This document shows positions 23,169 to 33,308 of a stretch of DNA of 64,000 nucleotides, one piece after another. The position numbers were made by a program, and so were the translations under genes. The notes beneath the pieces are model-generated. The model was not told the DNA's origin. It did not search any database and worked only from the letters and a program-made list of their open reading frames with translations. The DNA comes from Eucalyptus grandis. Lineage: Eukaryota > Streptophyta > Magnoliopsida > Myrtales > Myrtaceae. Every line of letters begins with the position of its first letter. Within the stretch, counting starts at the first letter, position 1. Location: positions 10,912,001 through 10,976,000 of the forward strand of contig NC_052613.1 in NCBI RefSeq assembly GCF_016545825.1, read 5' to 3'.

Positions 23169-23334
23169 CCTAGTTCACGTTTTCCCGACTTGTTTGACAA
23201 TTTTTGATTGATTTTTCGCAAAAGCAATTCGACCGTACGGATCGGGGCGAGAAATCCCGACACCTGAGCGTTCTTCGGCCATTTTTCTGAGTTTTCGTAA
23301 GTCGAAATCATTTTCTGAATATATGGGAGAAAGG

Positions 23335-23795
23335 TGACGTCGAGACGAGTCTGGAGGTACGTCGTGTGCCGGCGGGCGACGCCGCACACGCCCACACGCG
23401 CGGCCAGAAGCCGTTGCGCGTGGGCGCGACGCGCCCGGAAGCGCTAGCTCGCCTAACGCGTGCGGCACACGCGCCGGTCGGCGAATCGGCGCTTGCGCAC
23501 CGCCGGCCGGCGACCGGGCGCGTGCCGCCGACCGACGCGTGTTGACGTCATCGATGACGTCGCACGGGCGACAGCTTCGCGGGCGGTCACCGACCAGCGA
23601 CCCGACCCAGCACGTGCCGGCTGACGTCTGCGTGACGTCAGCCCGCGCACGTGCGCGGCACGTGCCGTCGGTTCTCCCGAACCGGCCGACCGGTTTGACC
23701 GGTCATCCTGGTCCGACCGGTATGTCCGATCCGACGACCGACGACCGTTGATCGTTGACCACCGTTGATCGTTGACCGACGACCGTTGACCAAAA
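23335..23795 (+). promoter_or_regulatory. GC-rich leader of element 2 with TGACG and TTGACC motif clusters
   Basis: Between the primer site and the first ORF is a very G+C-rich block made of short palindromes (for example ggccggcgaccggg). It contains two TGACGTCA-like sites (about 23,543-23,563 and 23,632-23,643). Near 23,735-23,795 there are tandem 'accgttgatcgttgacc' units, each with a TTGACC W-box core. TGACG is the core bound by TGA-type bZIP factors and TTGACC the core bound by WRKY factors. Whether they act here is inference. The block could also be structured RNA. Confidence 0.4.
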
Positions 23796-23893
23796 AAAAA
23801 AAAAAAGGAAGGAAAAGAATGTGTTTCTTTTTCAATTAAGTCTATGTGGATTATAATGTGATCCCTTATTTGTTCTGCATTTGTTGCAGGAAC

Positions 23894-24284
23894 AATGCCT
23901 CCTCTGAGATTGCGCACACCTATTCGCGCAATTACCGATGAACAAAAGGATAGGCTGTCTAAGTTGATAGCTGAGCTGACTGATCATCGATGGGAGAGTA
24001 GTGACTTAATTGATCACGTCCTTGAAGTCAACGAGAAGATTCAATAGGTCATATGGAATGGTCGTCCTATGCCACAGTCAGAGATGGTGCGATTTTTCAT
24101 AAACACTCTTCCACCTGAATGGCAAGATGTGTTGAATCGCATATGGGATGTCAACGGAGCTGCTTCCTATAAGAAAATTGTGATGGATTTTGTAAATGAA
24201 TATTACTGTATTGTTACAAGGGAAAAGATCAAGAAATTGAACAAAAGAGGATCTTTCCTAGTTCGTGTGCTGGCTTGGTGTTAG
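23894..24284 (+). pseudogene. Extra ORF upstream of gag in element 2 (unknown function)
   Basis: ATG at 23,894 follows an acceptor-like run (tttgttgcag, ending 23,890). The frame runs 50 codons (start MPPLRLRTP) to a TAG at about 24,044-24,046 and, if read through, continues in the same frame to a stop at 24,282-24,284. The second half (FFINTLPPEWQDVLNRIW) resembles gag-type helices, so this may be a duplicated or recombined gag segment. I do not recognise a defined domain. The proper gag starts again at 24,652 after an AT-rich, intron-like stretch ending 'tttgttcag'. Confidence 0.5.
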
Positions 24285-24651
24285 ATGTATTTGTTGTTTT
24301 TCTTAGTTAAGTGTGCTTTTGTGGACATCTTATGTATTGTATACTACCTAATTGTGTTAATTGAAAGCATTATTGTTTTATTGGATGTCTATTATATGTT
24401 GCTTTCTGTTATTGCTGGTTCTTTGTGGGTAATTAGTCTGTGGGTAGTTTTATAATTTTTGTAGCTTCATAGAATTGATTTTGCATAAGACAATTATATT
24501 GATGATAGTTTTAAGTTAGGATTTTGGAGGATGATTGGAAACATAGTGACCTTTTGATTCGAATCCTTACTTGAAATTATTCATTAATATGATGGGTCTA
24601 TGTAATAGGCATTAATAATTCGTGCATATTTGTCTGATTTGTTCAGATCAA

Positions 24652-25530
24652 TGGCTTCAGCCACAAAGAGCATAATTGCTGAGCTGAACAAAGGTGAAAT
24701 GCTCAATGGTGACAACTATGAGATATGGCACACAAAAATCCAATATGTCTTTGGAAGAGCAAAATGCACTTGAGGCTCTTAACCCGACCATGGTAGAACT
24801 GAAGAAGGAAATACTGCACAAAGACAAAAGAGATAAGGAAGTTTTTACTGCATGGAAACGAAAGAACTCTCTTGCTCGCATCACGTTGCCGAGCGGCATG
24901 GAAACCGACGTTATGCGAGAGTTTCGGCGTTTTGACAATGCCAAGGAAATGTGGGAGGCATTGGCAGCTAGATTTGGTCATACTTGGTGACTAGGCGAGG
25001 CAGCTCACTGCATCGGGTTTGACTCTTATAAGAAGCCTCATGGTCGGACCATGAAGCAACATCTTAGAAAGATGTCAAACATGATAACTGAGCCGAAAGA
25101 TGCTGGCCATGTCCTCACGGATGAGCAGCAAGTGCAAGCAGGTGATTCGTTCCTTGCCTCGAGTTGGGAGCATATGAAGGTGCACCCGACTCGTAATGAA
25201 AATATCAAAACCTTTGAGGATGCAATGCGTCATCTTGAGCTGGAAGAGGACCGCCCGTTGGCGGCTGCCGGATGCTGAACTCTATCATGCTAGTTCTAGC
25301 TCACATGGAGCTTCGAGCTCCAAGCGCAAACGCCCTAACTGGTTTGATAAAGGGAAAGGCAAGGAAGAAGGTCATTCAGGAAAGAAACCCAAGTTTAACC
25401 AATATGAAAGAGGAAAGCGTCCTCGCATGAAGAAGCTTGCAAGGGTGAAATGCTACAACTGTGACAAAAAGGGTCACTATGCTCGCGACTGTCGTGAGCC
25501 AAAGAAGGTATGCACCCCTTGTACTTTTCA
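24652..25530 (+). pseudogene. Copia element 2 gag
   Basis: The start is at 24,652 (MASATKSIIAELNKGE). The frame shifts near 24,745 into 24,694-24,990 (WKRKNSLARITLPSGM), stops, and continues at 25,051-25,278 and then 25,196 onward in other frames. The zinc knuckle CYNCDKKGHYARDC is at 25,451-25,492. The order and motifs are those of plant copia gag. At least three frame breaks are present. Confidence 0.85.
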
Positions 25531-25534
25531 GAAC

Positions 25535-28500
25535 TTTACTTATGTGTCGAGTTCTGTGTTCTTAATCGAGTCTAATCCTTTGTGGACTGTGGATTCGGGA
25601 GCGACGGACCATGTAGCGAAGGATAGAGGATCCTTCGTGGAATTCCGACAGTACCAACCGGAACTAAGTGGATCTATGTGGGAAACAACTCCGTGAGCTG
25701 AAGTGAAAGAAATTGGCACATGCCAACTGAATATGCGTGGTGGACACACTTTGTTCCTTCATGATGTGCTGTATGCTCCGGAGATTCGTCGGAATTTAGT
25801 GTCTGTTTTAGTGTTGGTTAGACTAGGTTTTAATATGAACTTCTGTAATAGAGGTGTGAATTTGTTTTTGGATACAAATTACTATGGTTGTGGTTATTTT
25901 CTGGATGGTTTTATTGTATTATATTGATTATGTTAATGCTAATGTTTGTTATTCCCTTCTCACGTCTCCTAATAAATATGATAATGATGTGAATGTGTGG
26001 CATGCTAGACTTGGTCACATTGGCCAACAGCGTATGAATAGACTAGCAAAAGAGGGCTTGTTGGGCAATATTGAAAAAGTCGATTTGTCCATATGTAAGC
26101 ATTGCCTAGAAGGGAAAACGACGAGGAAACCATTTGGAAAAGGAAAAAGAGCTGAATTTCCTCTGCATTTAATTCATTCTGATATCTGTGGTCCAATGAA
26201 TGTGAAATAAAGGCATGGGGCTGTTTATTTCATCACTTTTATTGATGATTATACTCGATTCGGATATGTCTATTTGATTTCTCACAAATCTGAATCAATA
26301 AGTTGTTTTAAAAGGTTTATGAACTTGGTAGAGAATCAATTAGACAAGAAAATAAAAGCATTGAGATCCGATCGAGGTCGAGAATATTTATCTAATGAGT
26401 TCAGAAAATTATGTGATGAAAAAGGAATAGAAAGACAGTTGTCTATTCCATATACTCCTCAACAAAATGGTGTTGTGGAGAGAAGAAACAGAACCCTACT
26501 GGAAATGGTTAGGTCCATGATGGCGCATGCTAACTTACCTATTACCTTTTGGAGTGATGCGTTGTTAATTGCTGCCTACATACTTAACCGTGTGCCTTCC
26601 AAATCAGTTACTTCCACTCCATATGAGTTATGGACAGGTAGAAAATCGGACTTGAGTTTTCTTAAGCCATGGGGTTGTGCCGCCTATACACATGAGTCCT
26701 CTCACAAATTTAGGAAATTGGGTCCCAGAGGAAAGAAGAGTATTTTCATAAGGTACTCTGAACACTCGAAAGGATATGTGTTCATAGGTGAGCAAGAAAG
26801 TGGAAGTATAACTGAGTTTGAATTACGAGATGTCACATTCTTAGAGGATGAATTTCCTAAGAAGGGCGAAATAGGGGAAGATTGTTCCCTATTTGAGACC
26901 TTGGATCAGGATAATGATGTTAGTGGAGTTCGTCCAAGTGGGAGTAATATGAGAAGTGATGAATTAAATTCAACTCATTCTCAATTGCAACCACATGATG
27001 AGACGACACCATCATTACCTAATCCAAGTGGGAGCATGATGGGGGATGATGTGCAAAGTGTACAATCTCCCATACGGCGAACAAGTCGCCAAAGTATTCC
27101 CCGTCGACGTTTTGACATTGAAGGGGAAACTTTTATGATTGCTCCACAAGATGAGGATGAGCCAAGAAATATTAATGAGGCTCTGAATTGCCCTAGTAAG
27201 GAAAAATGGATTAATGCAATGGAAGAGGAAATGGAGTCAATGAAATCAAACCAAGTCTGGGAACTGGTTAATCTTCCAAAAGGACGCAGAGCTATTGGGA
27301 ACAAGTGGGTTCTCAAAATAAAGCGAAAGGCTGATGGCTCGATTGAAAGGCATAAGGCTCGCATTGTGGCGAAGGGGTATAATCAACAGGAAGGAATTGA
27401 TTATGAGGATATATTTTCTCCTGTAGTGAGATTTACCTCGATTCGCATTATTCTGGCAATAGTGACTAGTCTGGATCTTGAGTTACATCAAATGGATGTA
27501 AAGACTGCTTTCCTCAATGGAGAATTAGAGGAAGAAATATATATGGAACAACCTCGCTGGTTTCATAGTGAAAGGCCAAGAAGAAAAGTATGTCGACTTT
27601 TGAGGTCGATATATGGTCTTAAGCATCATCAAGACAATGATATATACGTTTTCATAATGCCATAATGGCATATGATTTTCCAATGATTGATGATGATCAT
27701 TGTGTATATATCAAAAGATCCAAAGATCAATTTGTGATCATATCATTATATGTTGATGATATACTAATTGCCTAAGCAATATGGAGTTTGTTAAGACTTG
27801 TCAAGAGTTGGTTGTCTTCCAACTTTGAGATGAAGGACATGGGTGAGGCTGCATACATTCTTGGAGTTAAGATTTCAAGAGATCGTTCGAAAAGATCATT
27901 GTCTCTTTCACAAGAAAACTATATAAATAAGGTTCTTGAACGATTTCGTATGCAAGATTGTAAACCTATAGACACTCCTATTGCAAAAGGTGAAGGATTG
28001 AGCCATAGACTGTGTCCAAGGACTCCACAAGAGAAGGAACAAATGAAACATGTTCCTTATGCAAGTGCTGTTGGGAGCTTAACGTACGCTATGATGTGTA
28101 CAAGACCCGACATATGTTTTGCAGTTGGAATGGTGAGTAGATACCAATCCAATCCAGGTCCATCACATTGGAAGGCCGTTAAGAGAGTACTGAGGTATCT
28201 GAAGGAACTGCTGATTACAAGTTGAATTATCAAGGAAAGGATCTCGCGACTTGAAGGCTATTCGAGATGCCGATTGGGGAGGAGATTTAGATGAAAGGAA
28301 ATCTACCTCGGATTTGCTTTCTTGCGAGCAATGGCGCCATATCATGGAGTAGTAAGAAGCAAATGTGCATAGCCTTATCCACGATGGAAGCTGAGTTCGT
28401 GGCATTATCAGCAAGTACAAGAAGCGCTTTGGCTTAAGAGATTCTTGGATCATTTAGGTGTTATTGAGAAAGCTGCAAATCAATTATTGGTTAACTGTGA

Positions 28501-28720
28501 TAGCCAAGCAGCTATAGCATACACCAAAGATCCAAAGTATCATGGCAAGACCAAACATATAGATACAAAGTATAACTTTGTAAAAGATATGGTTGCACGA
28601 AAGGATGTGAACTTACAGTACATATCTACGCATAGAATGGTAGCAGATCCTATGACAAAGCCAATACCTAGAGATGTGTTTTGTGGTCATGTAAAATCTC
28701 TAGGATTGCGTAGAATCTGA
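25535..28720 (+). pseudogene. Copia element 2 pol (protease, integrase, RT, RNase H)
   Basis: The protease site is intact, VDSGATDH (DSG at 25,592-25,600). The pre-integrase zinc-binding segment (WHARLGHIG ... CKHCLEGK) is at 25,990-26,130. Integrase has DICGP, SDRGREYLS and TPQQNGVVERRNR (to about 26,490), so all three catalytic acidic positions are visible. The long frame 26,274-27,665 (463 codons) runs from integrase into RT (NKWVLKIK, MDVKTAFLNGELEEEIYMEQP). After a break the RT active site YVDD is intact at 27,749-27,760. The frame 27,788-28,225 (ending in VLRYLKE) continues RT, and 28,445-28,720 completes RNase H (NCDSQAAIAY, TKHIDTKYNFV, ADPMTKP). In-frame stops at about 26,207 and 27,663 and frameshifts near 28,215-28,440 disable it. 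Confidence 0.9.
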
Positions 28721-29802
28721 TGTACTGGATTGTAATTTCCTTGAGTTGTTCACATTTATGAACTAGTGTTGTTTCATTATTAATGCCTATGAATCTTTGT
28801 TTGATCTTTATACATCTTAATACTCAGTGTATTATTTTAAGTTGAGGAAGTATGTCGGACAGATAAAAGGTTAGCCCACTCACACGAGTAATCGCCTCTA
28901 TTTACTGTGTGATAAATAGAGATGAAACTGTTTTTAAGCTTATTATCTAAGTGATAATCGAGAGCTCAAGCTTAAAATACGAATGTCGCCTTAACTGAGT
29001 ATTAAGATGAAAACATAATACTTACTATGTCCAAAAGTAAAATACACCACATGTTTTACTTTATCTGTCTAAGATGCTAGATGTGAGTTCTGATGAATTT
29101 TGTAAATGAGTAGATACGTGAACTCAAGTTAGACATTGAGTATGTCTGAACTATCATCTATACGGTATTGAAAGGTGTAGACATACGCTCCATGGGAAAG
29201 GAGTTAATACCGTAATACGTATTTCATACTACGTATGCATGAGCCGACCAAGAAAGAGTGGCAAAAAGTTTTGATCTCAACTTTTATGACGTGTGAGACT
29301 CTTGAGGAAAAGAGTTCCTCAATTTAAGTGCCCTCATGACTTTTACTTATTCTCAAGGTTTCTATTTAGTGTTTGCTATCTTAGGATGTTGCCAATGGTC
29401 ATGAGTTGATTCGATCTAATGGGACATTTTTAGAAAAGCAAGCTGAACTGAAATTGAGAGTTTGAATGAAAGAGGAAGATCGATTTTGGAAAATCACATT
29501 GTAGTTTTTGTATTCACTGGTCGACCAATTATGATTGTCTTTGTGATAACTGTAATTGTGAATATAATATATATATCATGTTTGAAAGAGATTAAGAGAG
29601 ATATAAATGTGATCGATCGATCTAGGGTACTGCATACTAAGTCTACTCGGAGTGTAACGCCCATTATGAGCTGCTATATATTCCTAACAGATGTATAGCA
29701 ACGAACTCTCAAAGTATGCTGGTCGCACGGATTATTCACCAGTATGAATGTTGAAAAGAGGTAAAGATAATTCTGTTCGGCCCACCATGTGCGAGTGGGA
29801 GA
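28721..29802 (+). other. Long 3' non-coding segment of element 2
   Basis: About 1.08 kb separates the RNase H stop from the 3' LTR. It contains imperfect inverted phrases near 28,880-28,990 (agagatgaaactg and neighbours) but no open frame with a known domain. It ends in the purine tract gagtgggaga next to the LTR. Confidence 0.7.
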
Positions 29803-30223
29803 TGAAGGCTTTATTAGGCTTAAGGACCGTCCGCCCAAGTTGGGCTGAGAAAGCCCGGCCCACGGGAATAGGGCCCGTGGAAGGAGATAGGTATAAAAGG
29901 GAGGAGAGAGAGAGAAAAACACACTGTTTTGTTCAAAAGGAAAAGACGTACGTTTCTCTCAACTCTCTCTCTCTCTCTGTCGTTTTCTCCAAAAAGCAAA
30001 ACAGTGAAGCACGAAGGCCAATTTGCTTCACCGGATCGAACAGGACCAAGTTTCTCTTCCTCTAACGGCATCGGTGTTTAATCTGTGGCTAAAAGGTACG
30101 CTCGAATCCGTGGTGTGCTTTAGGATCGGTGATACGTGTTGTTTTTCCCGCTCGTCTTCCGCATCGATTTAGGGGTTCGATTTAATGTCGAATCCGGTTT
30201 TTCTGGGATCGCCATTCCCAACA
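29803..30223 (+). repeat. 3' LTR of copia element 2
   Basis: This 421-bp LTR is near-identical to the 5' LTR over its first 300 bases (TATA box at 29,892-29,898). It then carries about 42 extra bases around 30,107-30,180, including a 'gatttaggggttcgatttaatg' style duplication. It ends CAACA followed by the gagct target duplication. Confidence 0.93.
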
Positions 30224-30228
30224 GAGCT

Positions 30229-30537
30229 TGAACGCGCGGTAATTTTGTGCCGTGAATTTATATCCGAGTGAGTTATTTATTTATACATACTTTGGATTTT
30301 TTATTAAATTTAGGTATGAGAAATACTTGAGCGTGTGAGTGATTGTAAACTCAGATTCTCCGATTATAATGGATTATTTGTTGCTGGCTCTCCCCGTGAA
30401 TATAGGTATCGATACTCGGATCAAACACATAAATTTCTGATATTTTTATTATTTATTATTTATTATTTATTTTCTTGGTGGTTTCGCATTGACGTAAATT
30501 GCAAGATCTTGTTGTTTCCGTATATTATATCCCAACA
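30229..30537 (+). repeat. 3' LTR of copia element 1, second part
   Basis: This resumes at 'tgaacgcgcggtaattttgt' exactly where 22,776 left off and matches 16,857-17,160 to the terminal CCCAACA. It proves that element 2 landed inside a pre-existing LTR. Confidence 0.93.
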
Positions 30538-31481
30538 CCAACCATGGTCAACCTTAGATATAGTGTCACCCATGGCCAACGACACCGCCTGCATTGGTCA
30601 CGAGTCTCGAGGAGAGTGACAATTGACACAAACCGCGGGCTAACCAATGGGCAATGCCCGGGGGCGATGGCCTAAGGATGAGAATTGATCCGGACTTATG
30701 AATACATACACATTGACATATAAGACTTGATCATTATAGCGACAGGTTTTTTTAAACCGTCAAAACATTGCCGTCCTTTCTCACTCAAACCAATCTGCAG
30801 AAGATGGATTTCCCTGCTAAATGGACTCCCTTTAGTATTACCCTTTGAACATAATAATGGCTGAACCTCACACGAGTTACAGGCCATAAAATCATATAGC
30901 CAGGAGCAGCAACACAATTCCTACTCTGAAATATGTTGACCAAAACTGGAAAGAACCAACCAAAAACGAATTTTCTCACTAGCAAGCCTTGCGCACTTCA
31001 CAAGGAGAGAGTTGTTCCCAGCAAGAGAGAACTGCAATGTACAGGTTCTCTGCCTACCAAGCAAAAGATTGACGATGCTGGTAGCGCTACAGGGCCTAGG
31101 ATAGAGGTTGGCGGTGACCGAAGATGGAGAGAGAAAAAAAAATTGAGGGATTGAGGTTTGAAAAATAAAATGAATTTGCAAATAATAGTGAAACCACATC
31201 ATTTACCTCTTACTTTGTTGACTTTATTTTACCAGCAAATCACGTCGGATCGTTTATTTTAATTAATGACACGTTGGATTTTCCGACCACTCAAATTATC
31301 GATGGCGCTAATGTGAACGTAATATGAAAGTTTTGGCGTTTGTAATGTCATATTCCTTATTTAATACGTACATATATTACAAAGCAAACCCCCTAGCATT
31401 AAATTCCATTGACATTTTTAGCTGCAAAACAAAGCCCAAGGAACTTCTTACATGAAAAATCATGCTTGATCAATCTCAATT
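30538..31481. other. Intergenic between element 1 and PLT-3; unassigned minus-strand open frame
   Basis: A minus-strand frame at 30,921-31,202 (93 codons) and overlapping frames at 30,696-30,985 share a composition that could be exon-like ('LLLGRQRTCTLQFSLAGNN'). I recognise no family and see no matching splice sites. 31,200-31,480 is AT-rich and is probably the 3' UTR and terminator side of PLT-3. Confidence 0.35.
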
Positions 31482-33308
31482 TTACGAGCTTGCAGTGTCT
31501 TCATTCTCAAAAAGGACCTGAATCTCTTCCAAGCTCTTGCCTTTGGTCTCGGGCAAGAAGAAATAAAAGAACACGGTCGCCAACCCCATGATTCCTGCAA
31601 ACACAAAGAACATGCCCCCGAACGTTATCGCCCTCGAAATGCTCAAAAACGACATCGCCACTGCACCGCTCACCACCCGGTTCAGCGCTATGGCGAGGCT
31701 CGTGCCCTGGGCCCGCAGCCTCGTTGGGAATATCTCAGACGAGTAGACCCAAGTGATGGGCCCGAGCCCTATCGAAAAGAACGAGACGTCCGCGCAGACA
31801 GCCACCACGCACAGTGCAATGGCCCACGCCGGCTTGCTCCCGGATCTCTCAATGATCTTCGAGCCCAGGCCCAGGCCCGCCAAGGAGACCGCCATTCCAA
31901 CCGAGCCCAACATTAAGAGAGGCCTCCTCCCAAAATGGTCCAAGTAAAGAGCCGAAGCAAAGGCAAAGAATGTCTTGGCTAGTCCCATGATGATAGTGAC
32001 CCCTAATAGCTGTTGCTTATTGCTAATCCCGGCATCCTGGAAGACTTCCGGACTGAAGTACACGACCGCGTCGTTCCCTGACGCCTGCATGAAGAAGTTA
32101 AGTCCGATGGCCGCTATGAGAATCCGGCGGACAGGCCTCACAGGCCTCCAGAGGAGCTCCTTCCAAACACCCTGCCCCCACCTTCGGGCCGAAGCACGGC
32201 CAGTGGAACCATCTACCACTATGTTGGTCTTCATCTGACTGAGCCTCAATTCAGCTTCTGCTTCATCTTCTGACGTCTTGATCAGCACCCTCTTTGCTTC
32301 TTCGAATCTGCCCTCCATGACCAGCCACCTTGGTGACTCTGGCATCGTCATCACTCCTGCCCCGATTGCGATCGCCGGCACTCCTGCTAACCCGAGCATG
32401 AGCCTCCAACTTATATCAACTGGTAGGCCTGACAAGGCATAGTTGGATACATACCCAAGTAAAATCCCCACATTGATAAAGACTTCAGGCAACGAAGACA
32501 TGAATCCCCGGGTCATCGCTGGAGAGATCTCAGCAGCGTAGACTGGGGCGGTCATGAGGGCATACCCGACACCAATCCCCGCGACCACCCTCCCAGCCAT
32601 TAGGAACGTGAAGGATGGAGCAAGGCCCATCAGAAGTGCACCAATTAGGAACATGGAGGCTGCAAGGACTATCGTGTATCGCCGGCCGATCCAATCAGAG
32701 GTCCAGCCGCAGGCAAGAGATCCAATCAGCGAGACCACATTGAGCGAACCCACCAAGATCTCAATCTGGATTGGTGTGATCATGAGGCTCTCTCTGATGA
32801 ATAGCACCGCCCCACTCATCACCCCAATATCTGTACACATTTATATACACAAAAATTCAGCATCAAGTTCAACCATGGCTTTGCTTTCCATCAAACAGGT
32901 GGAAGACCAATCTAAATACACCAATTAATACTACCATGGACCTATTTTCTCTCTTCTTGGGACAGGATCAAGACATTATGTACATACAGAAAGTAATATA
33001 ATGGAAAAAGTTTGTGCTAAGAACTCACCATAGCCCAGCAAAATAGAGTTGGTGGAGGCCAAGATGGCACCGCCCAGAGCATATCTGTTCAGGCGAGGCT
33101 TCCGGCGACCACCGCCTTCCACTGCCACTCTACGTTCTTGGAGCCGGACTGTTTTCTTTGGGCTTGCGAGATCCTCTTCAGAAAAAACAGGGTCTGACTC
33201 GGGAACAAGCGGATCATACAAGTGTTTGAGTGAGTCCTGCATGAGTGGCGGTTGAAATGAGCGAAGAGTTAAGCTTGGGTTGTTTCTGGGAATACTGCGG
33301 GTTTTCAA
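31482..33308 (-). CDS. PLT: Polyol/monosaccharide transporter (PLT-3), intact
   Basis: This is the intact transporter of the window. Exon 1 runs from 33,242 (or 33,308) to 33,029 with donor GGTGAG. The intron is 32,831-33,028 (198 bp) with acceptor TACAG. Exon 2 is 32,830-31,482. From the ATG at 33,242 the protein is 520 aa; the upstream in-frame ATG would give 542 aa. Twelve hydrophobic helices are expected. Sugar-porter motifs by residue (520-aa form): IGRRY near 119-123, PESPRWLV near 235, GRRPLL near 372, GPITWVYSSE near 427 and PETKG near 498. The family imports polyols and monosaccharides with protons across the plasma membrane. The N-terminal cytosolic part is longer than in PLT-2 (about 70 versus 40 residues before DIGVMSG) and rich in charged residues. 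Substrate cannot be read from sequence. Confidence 0.93.

Larger units (their letters stand above)
22777..30223 (+). mobile_element. Ty1/copia LTR retrotransposon (element 2), nested in the 3' LTR of element 1
   Basis: The element is bounded by TGAAG at the left and CAACA at the right, with perfect 5-bp target duplications gagct at 22,772-22,776 and 30,224-30,228. The 5' LTR is 22,777-23,155 and the 3' LTR is 29,803-30,223. The interior is about 6.65 kb: a primer site, a GC-rich leader, an extra small ORF, gag, protease, integrase, RT and RNase H in copia order, then about 1.1 kb of non-coding sequence before the 3' LTR. A purine-rich tract (gagtgggaga) ends at 29,802. The LTRs are very alike apart from one indel, so the insertion is younger than element 1. 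Several stops and frameshifts make it defective. Confidence 0.95.
16391..30537 (+). mobile_element. Ty1/copia LTR retrotransposon (element 1), interrupted by two later insertions
   Basis: The 5' LTR is 16,391-17,160. The 3' LTR starts at 22,335, is split after 22,776, and resumes at 30,229-30,537. Both LTRs start TGTTAAATTA and end CCCAACA. A primer site (tggtatcaaagc) follows the 5' LTR. Internal order is gag, zinc knuckle, protease, integrase, reverse transcriptase, RNase H, which is the copia order. Two later insertions are a Mutator-like element at 20,411-21,494 and copia element 2 at 22,777-30,223. Without them the element is about 5.6 kb. Flanks are tcaat (left) and ccaac (right), a 3/5 match in which both differences are C/T transitions, so a decayed target duplication is possible but unproven. 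Stops and frameshifts make it non-autonomous. Confidence 0.92.

Noticed and set aside
23175..23917. Long Arg/Pro-rich frames in the leader of element 2
   Set aside because: Same composition effect; they lie in the untranslated leader of the retrotransposon and have no homology I can name.
30921..31202. Minus-strand 93-codon frame
   Set aside because: Exon-like composition, but no recognised family and no partner exons. Kept only as an unassigned note.
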